In this document: one piece after another, positions 27,952-36,600 of the stretch
Position numbering within the stretch: the first letter of the stretch is position 1
How the letters are laid out: the number at the start of each line of letters is the position of its first letter
Assembly: GCA_017302575.1 (NCBI GenBank)
Contig: JAFLDD010000001.1
Span: 926,629-990,628, forward strand
DNA from: Alphaproteobacteria bacterium
GTDB taxonomy: Bacteria > Pseudomonadota > Alphaproteobacteria > Rickettsiales > UBA3002
Length of the DNA stretch: 64,000 nt
Reading direction: 5' to 3'
Notes under the pieces: model-generated
Seen by the model: only the letters and a program-made list of their open reading frames with translations
What the model was told of the DNA's origin: nothing
Databases searched by the model: none
Made by a program: the position numbers and the translations under genes

Positions 27952-28746
27952 ATGAAGCGTGGATTCTCACTTGTTGAACTCTCGATTGTCTTGGTAATTC
28001 TCGGCCTGCTCACGGGCGGCATTCTGGCAGGACAATCCCTCATTCGCGCCAGCGAACTGCGCGCCGCTTCGACTGAATATCAACGCTATGTCGCAGCAGG
28101 CAATACCTTCCGAGACAGATATTTTGCCATACCAGGCGATTTTCGTGATGCCACTCGCTTTTGGGCTCGTTTAAACACCAATGCGGACTGCGTTAGCAAC
28201 TCTGGACTGGCGGTCGCCGGTACACCTGGCGCATGCGACGGAAATGGTGATGGCCTGCTTTCAACTGCGGCAGCAGCCAGTCAGTCCGGTGAACAGTACC
28301 AATTCTGGCGTCATCTTGCGCTTGCTGGATTGATGGAAGGTAGTTTTTCTGGGCTTTCGGGCTCGGGGAGCGCTCAGCATACGGTCCTTGGTACGAACGC
28401 GCCAAGATCCAAGCTTTCAAACGCAGGTTGGTCAATGCAGCATATAGCCACTCCGTTCGGCGACACAGAACTCTATGTATTGTCCTATATTTTTGCCTTC
28501 GAGTTTGGCGCGCCCGTAAGCAACTCTCGCACCTTTGGAAGAGCATTGAAACCCGAAGAAGCTTGGAATATCGATACAAAGATGGATGATGGACTGCCAG
28601 CACAGGGCAACGTCATCGCACGTTTTTGGAACAACGCTTGCGCTGCGGCAAATGATGGCACTCACGCCAATAACGACTATGCAGCAAGTTACAAGCTAAG
28701 CGACTCTTCTGTACAATGCGCATTATATTTCAGAAATTCATTTTAG
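27952..28746 (+). CDS. prepilin-like protein, array member 1
   Basis: 264 aa from ATG 27952, chosen because it gives a short class-III leader MKRG cut before FSLVELSIVLVILG (Glu at mature +5, methylated Phe). The hydrophobic N-helix runs to about residue 35. Conserved block YFAIPGDFRDATRFW, a Cys-bounded CDGNGDG loop that resembles a calcium-binding loop, a variable middle, and the conserved C-terminal block KPEEAWNIDTKMDDG ... WNNACAAANDGTHANNDYAASYKLSD. Type IV/II pseudopilin by N-terminus only. No pilus assembly or peptidase gene is in the window, so secretion would use machinery elsewhere. First of four paralogues. No clear Shine-Dalgarno. Confidence 0.88.
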   Translation: MKRGFSLVELSIVLVILGLLTGGILAGQSLIRASELRAASTEYQRYVAAGNTFRDRYFAIPGDFRDATRFWARLNTNADCVSNSGLAVAGTPGACDGNGDGLLSTAAAASQSGEQYQFWRHLALAGLMEGSFSGLSGSGSAQHTVLGTNAPRSKLSNAGWSMQHIATPFGDTELYVLSYIFAFEFGAPVSNSRTFGRALKPEEAWNIDTKMDDGLPAQGNVIARFWNNACAAANDGTHANNDYAASYKLSDSSVQCALYFRNSF

Positions 28747-28755
28747 GTGGTTAGC

Positions 28756-29541
28756 ATGCGCGGATTCTCACTCGTTGAACTTTCGATTGTTCTGGTCATA
28801 CTTGGCCTGCTCACGGGCGGCATACTCGCGGGTCAATCACTCATCCGCGCCTCCGAGTTGCGCGCCGTCACTAGCGAATATCAGCGTTATACTGCTGCAG
28901 GTAATACGTTTAGAGATAAGTATTTCGCAATTCCTGGGGACTTTCGCGATGCCACGCGATTTTGGACACGCGGAGTTGCGGCCGCTCATTGCGTTAGCCA
29001 GTCTGGCGCTGCCGTTGGGTCGCCAGGCGCATGTGATGGGGATGGAAATGGTTTTATTAGCTATGCCCTTGCTTCTGAGTCTGCAGAGGGTTTTCAGTTT
29101 TGGCGTCATCTCGCGTTGGCCGGCCTAGTCGAAGGATCATATACTGGCATTGCTTCAGCAGGCGGCAGTTCAGATGCGACTATTGGCACGAACGTGCCAG
29201 CTTCAAAATTGGGGAATGCGGCATGGTCATTTCAGAACGCAAGCAATTATGTTGGCGATGGATCAACCTACGCTATGGACTACGGGAACATGTTTAACTT
29301 TGGTGGCAAAACTACTAACGCCCTGACATATGCCACGGTTTTAAAGCCCGAAGAAGCGTGGAATATTGATACAAAGATGGATGATGGAAAACCTGCTTCA
29401 GGCAAAGTCATTGCAAGATACTGGAACAATGCTTGCTCCGCTGCAGATGATGGAACGCACGCAAATAACGACTTGGTCGCTAGTTATAAATTAAGTGATT
29501 CAACCTTGCAGTGCGCATTGCATTTTAGGCACCCGTTTTAA
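28756..29541 (+). CDS. prepilin-like protein, array member 2
   Basis: 261 aa from ATG 28756 (leader MRG, then FSLVELSIV); a GTG 9 bp earlier is an alternative. Near-identical to member 1 at DNA level over the N-helix and the YFAIPGDFRDATRFW block, then divergent: CDGDGNG in place of CDGNGDG, and a different middle (SAGGSSDATIGTNVPASKLGNAAW). C-terminal block KPEEAWNIDTKMDDGKPASG and NNDLVASYKLSDSTLQCALHFR is conserved. It starts 10 bp after member 1 stops, so both are likely on one mRNA. A copied fragment of the nitroreductase 3' end follows its stop. Confidence 0.88.
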   Translation: MRGFSLVELSIVLVILGLLTGGILAGQSLIRASELRAVTSEYQRYTAAGNTFRDKYFAIPGDFRDATRFWTRGVAAAHCVSQSGAAVGSPGACDGDGNGFISYALASESAEGFQFWRHLALAGLVEGSYTGIASAGGSSDATIGTNVPASKLGNAAWSFQNASNYVGDGSTYAMDYGNMFNFGGKTTNALTYATVLKPEEAWNIDTKMDDGKPASGKVIARYWNNACSAADDGTHANNDLVASYKLSDSTLQCALHFRHPF

Positions 29542-29599
29542 ACTCCACCACATCTTCTAACTTAGGCCGCTCACGCTCTTCGGTTTTTTGGGTGGCGGG
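29542..29599 (-). pseudogene. fossil of the nitroreductase 3' end
   Basis: Read on the minus strand this gives ATQKTEERERPKLEDVVE, matching the nitroreductase C-terminus ATEKPEERERPKLEDVVVE at 30445-30535. The DNA match is near-identical (shared run CGCTCACGCTCTTCGG), with an in-frame 3-bp deletion in the CACCACCAC run. Only about 19 codons remain, with no start. It sits directly after pilin 2 exactly as the true gene end sits after pilin 3, so it is a leftover of a tandem duplication of [pilin + nitroreductase 3' end]. Confidence 0.85.
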
Positions 29600-29653
29600 G
29601 GAATGGCCATAAAGGATTTGCATTACCCCTCCCCTCGCTATAACTTTTCGTAC

Positions 29654-30448
29654 ATGCGTGGATTCTCACTTGTTGAACTCTCCATTGTCTTGGTAATTCT
29701 CGGCCTACTGACGGGCGGTATTCTGGCAGGTCAATCCCTCATCCGCGCCAGCGAACTGCGCGCGGTTACGACTGAATATCAGCGTTATACTGCCGCAGGC
29801 AATACGTTTAGAGATAAGTATTTCGCAATTCCTGGAGACTTTCGCGATGCCACACGATTTTGGGGCCGAACAGTCGTCGCTGGGCATTGCGTCTCTAATT
29901 CAGGACTTGCAGTCGCTGGAACGCCTGGCACCTGCGATGGCAATGGTGATGGATCAGTAAATCTTGGCGGCGCCGGAAGTCAATCTGCCGAAGTGATACA
30001 GCTATGGCGTCATCTGGCACTCGCGGGCCTTATCGAAGGTGATTATACAGGCCTTGCAGGCGCTGGAGGTGGCGGAGAATGCGTGCTGGGCACAAACTGT
30101 CCGCGCTCGAAACTCAGCAATGCTGGCTGGGGGGTGTGGCCGATTGGTAATTACGCAGGAGACACGGGTACCTACGCTTATGATTACGGCAACATGTTGG
30201 GAACCGGCGCTCAATGGGCAACAGCATGGCCTCTCAGTTCAGCATTCAGACCTGAAGAGGTATGGAATATTGATACTAAAATTGATGACGGCAAACCACA
30301 TTCAGGCCGCGTGCTTCCGCGCGTTAACCAGAATTTTGGCGCTGCCGCTGCCTGCACTACTTCAACATCACAGACAGATAGAACTGGTGATTATAAATTG
30401 ACCGTTACCAGCAAAGAATGCTCGATTCACTTTGCTAAAGCTTTCTAA
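29654..30448 (+). CDS. prepilin-like protein, array member 3
   Basis: 264 aa from ATG 29654 (leader MRG, then FSLVELSIV). The open frame extends 22 codons upstream but that part (KDLHYPSPRYNFSY) is not leader-like. Shares the N-helix and YFAIPGDFRDATRFWGR, and CDGNGDG. The C-terminal half diverges most of the four: RPEEVWNIDTKIDDGKPHSG is kept but the WNNAC...NNDxxASYKLSD block is replaced by a Thr/Ser-rich stretch (AACTTSTSQTDRTGDYKLT). Its stop overlaps the convergent nitroreductase stop by 4 bp. Confidence 0.86.
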   Translation: MRGFSLVELSIVLVILGLLTGGILAGQSLIRASELRAVTTEYQRYTAAGNTFRDKYFAIPGDFRDATRFWGRTVVAGHCVSNSGLAVAGTPGTCDGNGDGSVNLGGAGSQSAEVIQLWRHLALAGLIEGDYTGLAGAGGGGECVLGTNCPRSKLSNAGWGVWPIGNYAGDTGTYAYDYGNMLGTGAQWATAWPLSSAFRPEEVWNIDTKIDDGKPHSGRVLPRVNQNFGAAAACTTSTSQTDRTGDYKLTVTSKECSIHFAKAF

Positions 30449-30999
30449 CTCCACTCCACCACCACATCTTCCAACTTCGGACGCTCACGCTCTTCGGGTT
30501 TTTCGGTGGCGGTGCCGAGATAGATAAAGCCCGCGATGCGCCCACCCATTTCGCACTCAATTGCTTCATCAAACGCTGGCCATTCGGTGAGCCAGTTGGC
30601 AGCGAAGCCGAGCATATGAGAGGCGTGCAGAATATTCATGCACACCGCGCCGACCGACAATTGCTGCTCCCACAAGGGCGCTTTGATGCTCTCGACAGGA
30701 TTACTGGTGACCACCAATAACAACGGTGCGCGCTGCGGGCGCTGGCGTTCAAATTCTATCTGCTTTTCGTTCGCATCGGGGTTGAGCTCCAAATAGCGTT
30801 TCGCGAATAACTCGCCCAACTTCGCCTGCCCTGCTTTATGCAGCACCTTGATGCGCCATGGGCAGAGTTTGCCATGGTCGGGCACACGAGTCGCTGCGGT
30901 GAGAATGGTTTCTAGCTGCGCATTATCAGGCGCAGGGGCAATCAGATTCGCAGCCTTCACGGAACGGCGCGTCAACAAATATTCAATGGGACTATGCAT
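30445..30999 (-). CDS. nitroreductase family protein (YdjA/RutE-like)
   Basis: 184-aa FMN nitroreductase-fold protein, close in length to YdjA. Start at MHSPIEYLLTRRSVKAANL (ATG 30999). Visible: ARG-type FMN contact LLTRRSVKAANL, DNAQLETILTAATRVPDHGKLCPWRI, a central AVCMNILHASHMLGFAANWLTEW and GFIYLGTATEKPEERERPKLEDVVVEW at the end. Substrate unknown. It lies inside the pilin array, opposite in direction, with its 3' end touching pilin 3; part of that end was copied after pilin 2. Divergent from the phosphatase gene. Confidence 0.88.
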   Translation of the reverse strand: MHSPIEYLLTRRSVKAANLIAPAPDNAQLETILTAATRVPDHGKLCPWRIKVLHKAGQAKLGELFAKRYLELNPDANEKQIEFERQRPQRAPLLLVVTSNPVESIKAPLWEQQLSVGAVCMNILHASHMLGFAANWLTEWPAFDEAIECEMGGRIAGFIYLGTATEKPEERERPKLEDVVVEWS

Positions 31000-31067
31000 A
31001 AATCGCTCATGACTTGCGGCGTGGAGTATGGTATAAGTAAGTGAAATAAAGGAAAAAAACAAAGACT

Positions 31068-31538
31068 ATGTCTAAACCTCGCTCGCTCCTGTTTGTGTGT
31101 ACAGGAAATATCTGTCGTTCCCCCGTTGCTGAAGGTTACATGCGCCATATCTTGAAAGAGCTGGGCATGCTTGAGCAATTCACGCTCGATTCAGCAGGGG
31201 TGGATTCGCACCATATTGACCAAGCGCCCGATCCACGTGCGCAATCTACCAGCCTGAAATACGGGGTCGATATCTCGGATCTGAGGGCTCGTAATATACG
31301 CGGGCGCGACTTTGATAACTTCGATCTCATCCTCGCTATGGATAAAACACATTTTGCGCGACTCAAGAAGCATGCGCCCGAGGGCTGCAAAGCGCGCATT
31401 GAACTCTATCTACCATATTCCGAATCAACCCCCGTTATGGAAGTGCCTGACCCATACTATGGCGACCTAAGTGACTTTGAGTATGTGCACGCGCTGCTCC
31501 TACGCGCAACGGAAGGCATTCTTAAGAAAATTCTATAG
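31068..31538 (+). CDS. low-molecular-weight protein-tyrosine phosphatase
   Basis: 156-aa LMW-PTP. P-loop FVCTGNICRSP (nucleophile Cys11, Arg17; CX5R) and the general acid Asp128 in VPDPYYGD. Wzb/Ptp-type proteins of this family often regulate exopolysaccharide synthesis by dephosphorylating tyrosine kinases. Proximity to the pel operon about 1 kb downstream is suggestive, but no tyrosine kinase is visible. Divergent from the nitroreductase and followed 31 bp later by pilin 4. Confidence 0.93.
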   Translation: MSKPRSLLFVCTGNICRSPVAEGYMRHILKELGMLEQFTLDSAGVDSHHIDQAPDPRAQSTSLKYGVDISDLRARNIRGRDFDNFDLILAMDKTHFARLKKHAPEGCKARIELYLPYSESTPVMEVPDPYYGDLSDFEYVHALLLRATEGILKKIL

Positions 31539-31569
31539 CCTCTAAAGCTTATTAGCGTATGATTGCTTC

Positions 31570-32376
31570 ATGATAAAATCACCTACGCGACACGGCTTCA
31601 GCTTAGTAGAGCTTTCGATTGTGCTAGTTATCCTCGGCCTGCTGACGGGCGGCATTCTTGCGGGTCAATCACTCATTCGCGCATCAGAATTACGAGCGGC
31701 GAGCACGGAATATCAGCGCTACGCGGCTGCAGTAAACACCTTTCGCGACAAGTATTTCGCAATACCTGGTGACTTTAGCAGCGCCACACGCTTTTGGGGG
31801 CGATTAAATGCCAACGCGGATTGCGTCACCAATTCGAGCGCAGCCGTAGCTGCACCAGGCGCCTGTGATGGCAATGGCGGCGGCACACTCAACGATGCAG
31901 GCACCGCTTCACAATCAGGTGAGCTGATGCAGATATGGAGACACTTAGCACTGGCTGGTTTGATTGAAGGAAACTATAGCGGCCTTTCTGGCGCAACAAA
32001 CGGCACGGACTTTGTCATTGGGACCAACAGCCCTAAATCTAAATTGGGCAATGCTGGCTGGGGTACGCGCGGCCTTGGTGTCTATGCAGGTGATGCACAA
32101 GCCTACGCTATGGATTATGGAAATTTGTTTGTCTTAGGTGGCCAACTAGCTGGCCTACCACCCCACACGGCCGTTTTGAAGCCTGAGGAGGCGTGGAATA
32201 TTGATACAAAAATGGATGATGGAAAGCCCGCCCAAGGTAAGGTGATTGCGCGCTACTGGAACAATGCCTGCGCTGCGGCTGATGACGGCACTCACGCGAA
32301 TAATGACTTGGCGGCAAGCTACAAATTAAGTGATTCTACCAATCAATGCTCTCTCTATTTTAGGCAGCAGTTCTAG
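31570..32376 (+). CDS. prepilin-like protein, array member 4
   Basis: 268 aa. A nine-residue leader ending in Gly (MIKSPTRHG) precedes FSLVELSIVLVILG, longer than in the others. N-helix, YFAIPGDFSSATRFWGR, a CDGNGGG loop (the calcium-like pattern weakened), and a C-terminal block almost identical to members 1 and 2 (KPEEAWNIDTKMDDGKPAQG, NNDLAASYKLSDSTNQCSLYFR). Variable middle differs from all others. Separated from members 1-3 by the nitroreductase and phosphatase genes. Confidence 0.88.
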   Translation: MIKSPTRHGFSLVELSIVLVILGLLTGGILAGQSLIRASELRAASTEYQRYAAAVNTFRDKYFAIPGDFSSATRFWGRLNANADCVTNSSAAVAAPGACDGNGGGTLNDAGTASQSGELMQIWRHLALAGLIEGNYSGLSGATNGTDFVIGTNSPKSKLGNAGWGTRGLGVYAGDAQAYAMDYGNLFVLGGQLAGLPPHTAVLKPEEAWNIDTKMDDGKPAQGKVIARYWNNACAAADDGTHANNDLAASYKLSDSTNQCSLYFRQQF

Positions 32377-32407
32377 ACGCAATCCATTACGCTAGCGCAT
32401 TGATTCC

Positions 32408-32502
32408 TGTGAATAAAGTCGCAATCTCTTAGTAAAATCATATGGTAATTATGATTACCCACAGTTTTTGCTTTACAGTCTATTAGTTAATAAGTTATTA
32501 AC
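32408..32502 (+). promoter_or_regulatory. probable pel operon control region with inverted repeats
   Basis: AT-rich 168-bp gap before the epimerase gene. Contains a DnaA-box match TGTGAATAA (32408-32416), an inverted repeat GGTAAT-TATG-ATTACC (32444-32459), a perfect palindrome GTTAATAA-G-TTATTAAC (32486-32502), and a TTTACA hexamer at 32473-32478 placed 17 bp before TTATTA at 32496-32501. The palindrome overlaps the putative -10, as an operator would. Regulator unknown. Confidence 0.45.
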
Positions 32503-32544
32503 AACCACCTTCCGAATTTTACTAAACAAAAACAAAGATTAACG

Positions 32545-33465
32545 ATGGTGGCACTAATCACAGGCGGTTGCGGCTTTATTGGCTCGCATTTGGCGGATGC
32601 ACTCGTGGCTTCTGGCATGGATGTGATTATCTTGGACAATTTGTCCACAGGCAAGCAATCCAACGCGCCTTCTAAAGCTAAACTCGTTGTCGGCGACGTT
32701 GCGGATGCGGCGCTGGTTCATGAGCTGGTAGGCAAAGCTGACCTAGTATTCCATCTTGCTGCCGTTGCCTCCGTTGAGCTGTGTGAGCGTGACGCGGAGA
32801 ATAGCCACCGCACGAATTTCATCGGCACGAAGAATGTACTGGATGCGGCCGCCGCCTCACCCAAAAAGCCGCTTGTGGTCTATGCTTCCTCGGCTGCGGT
32901 ATATGGCGACAACCCCAATCTACCACTGGCTGAAAGTGCAGAAACTACACCGCTAGGCAATTATGGCCGCGATAAATTGGCGGGCGAAGTTTACGCCCAA
33001 CAGCAGAATATCCGTAGCGTTGGCCTGCGTTTCTTCAATGTGTTTGGCCCGCGCCAAGACCCGCGCTCACCCTACTCTGGCGTGATCAGCATTTTCACCG
33101 ACCGCGCGCTTGCAGGGCAAGACATCACCTATTTCGGCGACGGCGAGCAAACGCGAGACTTCATCTATGTGGGCGATATTGTGAAGCTACTACTGGCTGC
33201 CTCAAACCATTCTGGCCCCGCCGCAGTGGCAAACGGCTGCACGGGTAAAGCCACGAGCCTAAAGCAACTCGTTGCGACACTAGCAGAGCTGGTCGGCACG
33301 GCGCCAAAAACAGCCCACGCCGAAGCACGTAAGGGCGATATTCGCCACAGCCTTGGCAACCCTGAGCAGGCAAAAAAGCTTCTTGGATTTACCGCGACAA
33401 CCCCCCTCAAGGATGGGTTGGCTGCTTTGGTCGGCGCGTCGCAGAAAGAGGCCGCCCATGCGTAA
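32545..33465 (+). CDS. NAD-dependent nucleotide-sugar epimerase, PelX-like
   Basis: 306-aa extended SDR of the UDP-glucose/UDP-GlcNAc 4-epimerase group. NAD site ALITGGCGFIGSHLADAL (residues 3-20), DNLSTGK, catalytic YASSAAVYG and Y-x3-K in NYGRDKLAGE, then GLRFFNVFGPRQDPRSPYSGVISIF. Position as first gene of the pel run and length match PelX, a UDP-GlcNAc C4-epimerase that supplies UDP-GalNAc for Pel in some pseudomonads. The UDP-GlcNAc would come from GlmU. Substrate is inferred from context. The stop overlaps the start of a 65-codon ORF. Confidence 0.85.
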   Translation: MVALITGGCGFIGSHLADALVASGMDVIILDNLSTGKQSNAPSKAKLVVGDVADAALVHELVGKADLVFHLAAVASVELCERDAENSHRTNFIGTKNVLDAAAASPKKPLVVYASSAAVYGDNPNLPLAESAETTPLGNYGRDKLAGEVYAQQQNIRSVGLRFFNVFGPRQDPRSPYSGVISIFTDRALAGQDITYFGDGEQTRDFIYVGDIVKLLLAASNHSGPAAVANGCTGKATSLKQLVATLAELVGTAPKTAHAEARKGDIRHSLGNPEQAKKLLGFTATTPLKDGLAALVGASQKEAAHA

Positions 33466-33655
33466 GGTTTCTGTGTATACAAAGCCACAGCAAGGCATTA
33501 AAAAATCGCCACAGGCTGTTGATTTTTCTAATTTCCGCGACAGGCTAATGGGCTTTATGTCCAATAACGCGAACACGCAGCGCATGTTCCAATGCGCGCA
33601 ATTTTTTCGTCGCCTCGGCAGAGTAGATTTTAGGAACGAGGCTTTCCATGCGTAG
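33458..33655 (+). CDS. 65-aa small protein between epimerase and pelB
   Basis: Short ORF with ATG at 33458, preceded at good spacing by AAAGAGG. It overlaps the epimerase end by 8 bp and the pelB start by 8 bp, so it fills the 182-bp gap exactly, which is hard to explain by chance. The product is basic (KVSVYTKPQQGIKKSP at the start, FFRRLGRVDFRN near the end), with a central helix-like NFRDRLMGFMSNNANT. No signal peptide or membrane span. It is not PelA or PelC (no lipobox). Family unrecognised. Confidence 0.65.
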   Translation: MRKVSVYTKPQQGIKKSPQAVDFSNFRDRLMGFMSNNANTQRMFQCAQFFRRLGRVDFRNEAFHA

Positions 33656-36600
33656 ATATATACTTGTTGCACTCGTACTCGTCGTGATCGGTATCGGCGC
33701 CAGCTTGCTACTCATCCCGAACGAGCAAGACGTTGCGGTCATGCAGGCGCGCGATGTGCAGACCATTGATTTGGGCAATGTCGACATTGAGGCTGAGTAT
33801 GCGCAAGGCCGCCGCACTTTCCCGATCATCAACGCGCTGGTGGATAAGCGCATCGATGAGGGCAACCGCCCTGCCGCTATTGCGCTGCTTGAGGAATATG
33901 TAGTTGCCAACCCGCAGGACATGAATGGCCACCGCCGCATTGTGGAGCAGTACCAACTCGCGGGCAACCAAGAGAAATACCAAGAGCACTTGGCTATTGT
34001 CGCTAATGCTGAGCCTACCGAACAGAACTTGACCCAGCTTTCCTATATTTACAACGCTGAGAAAAACTACCCTAAGCAAATTGAAGTGCTTGCTAAGCGC
34101 ATTGAAGTGAATGGCGGAAAGAATCCTGAGTATTTTGCTGATCTGGCGACCATTCAGATGGTTGAGGGGCGCAAGGAAGATGCGCTGGCTACCGTTGAGA
34201 AACTCAAAGCGACGCACCCTGACTTTACGAATTATACGCTGACCTATATCAGCACGACGATTCTTGCAGAGAACGGCAAAGGCCAAGAGGCATTTGATGC
34301 GGCAAACGCTTGGATTTCTGCTAATCCAAACATCAAAGAACTCACTGAGTTGGTGAACATCCTGCATTACGCAGGCCATGCCGATAAAGCGATTGCGCTA
34401 GTTGAACCACGCATGCAAATGCTGACGGAAGATACAGCGCTGGTTGCTGCCTACGTAAATGCGAATATCACTGCAGGTCGCGCTGATCATGCGTTTGAAG
34501 TGCTGACCCGCGTGGATCAGGCTGGCAAAATGACACCTGAGCTTTACAAGCCTTATCTCGAACTGGCGCTGAAGCGTCAGGATATTCCTGCGGCAGAAGA
34601 TATCGCTAAGCGCATGGATGTTGCGGGCTTCAAGGAAGAGGATGCGCTTAACTTGCTTGAAATCTCGCGCGGCAACGAAACCAGCAGCGTATTTGAAATT
34701 CTGGCAACGCGCTTTGGTGAGCCAACCGTAATCACGGACAAGCCTGTGCTTGCTGCAGTGATTGCGCTGATTAAGAACAACAAAGACCAAGACCAGAAAA
34801 TCGATACAGCACTGGCGATTGATTTGACCTCCGTGCAACGTGTGAGACTTGCAGAAGCATGCGCACGCGCGGGCAAGACCATGTGCTTTGATACCATCGT
34901 TTCACGCTTCCCTGCGGTGGCAGAAATGAATGGTCCACAAGTGGTGGAGTTCGCTCAGATCCATATTCTTGCTGACCGCGCGAAGGATATTGTTGATCCA
35001 GTGGGCGAGTTAGCGAAGCTGAAGCAACAAAACGAGATCACCAAGGCGCATTTACGCTTAGCATCATCTGCAGGTCGCGGCGATATCATGTTGCCCTGGA
35101 TTGAGGCAAACCGCCAAACTGCGCCACTGCCAGACATGCAGGAATATTTCTATCTCGCTAACAATAATAAGCACGCGGATATTTCAGTGCCAATGGCCGA
35201 AGCGCTGTTCGCACGCGACCCATCACCTATGAATAAAGATATTGTGATCGCGTCGTATTTGAGCTCGGGCCAAGAAGCCAAGGCGCTGCCAATGCTGCGT
35301 GAGCAAGCCATGAAAGATGGCGCGAATGATGCGCTTTATATTTCCGCTCTCACACGCCTTGCACGCAAGGATGCCACCGCCCGCAAAGAGCTCACCGACT
35401 ATTCGGAAGCGTCGCTTAAAGCAGTTCGTGGTGATGATAAGCAGCAAATCAATTATGCCTACGCACTCATCAATAACGGCAAGCGCGATAAGGCTACCCC
35501 TTTCGTCCGTGAGTACGCAAAAGCGCGTGGCGGTGAATGGAAAAAAATGTATGCGCAACTTACCGCGCGTAGCACGCCTGGCAAATCTGCGGCACCTGCC
35601 AAGCCACTTACTGAAGAGCAATTATTTGCGAATGGTATGAATGCGCGCTTCAGTGAAGCGAATCGCGAATCAACCGCAGCAGAGCTTATGAAGCGTGGCC
35701 GCAAAGCAGAGGCGACCAAAATCTATCAAGCGCTCGCTGAAAATAAAGGCCCTGAGAGCAAGGAAGTGAAGAACCTTCTTTATGTATGGGGCGGCAAACT
35801 TAATACGCAGCAAATCACTTGGGTGATGAACCGCGCGAAAACTGCCAATGCGTATGATAAGCAGGCATGGAATAAAATCATCAGCGATTATGGTGATGAT
35901 TATGCAGTGCTCCAATACGTCTCGAGCACGCCTGATGCACTATATAATCAAGCGCTGCGCAAGAAATACTTCCATGTACTTGCTGGCTCAGGTGGCGCAG
36001 ATGTATTTGATAATAATATGCGCGGCTGGGTGGCACAAACTACCGATGCTGCAGCGCTTATCGATTATGCAAAAGCGGGCGAAACCTTCAGCCATAATGA
36101 CGCAGCGTTCCACGCATATCAACGCGCTGCGCAGGTTGACCCACGCAATGAATACGCTCTCAAGCAGCTTGGCGTCGTAGCATTCGGCAAGGGCCGTTAT
36201 GATGAAGCGCGCCAGTATTTTGATCGCTATTTTGCGATTTATAATCCTTCTGCGGGCATTACTGACCCAGAGATTGCGCATTACTATCGCGCGCAACTTT
36301 ATAAGCAGCAGAACATGACTGCACAGGAGCAGGCAGAGTACCAAGCATTGGTGCGTGGCCAGCAGGCTCGCCCCAATACCGCACTTGATGCACAAACACG
36401 CTATTACATTGCGCTCATGCGCCTCGGCCAGCATGCAGAATCCAAGCGCGGCTTTGAAGCATTGCTCGCACAGCACCCTGACAATAAGGGCATCTTGGGC
36501 GACTACATGGTGGTGCTGATTGAGTTTAAATATTTTGATGACGCGACACGCATCGCTAACCAGTACGACAAGAATTCACCTTATTATGGTAAGTCACAAG

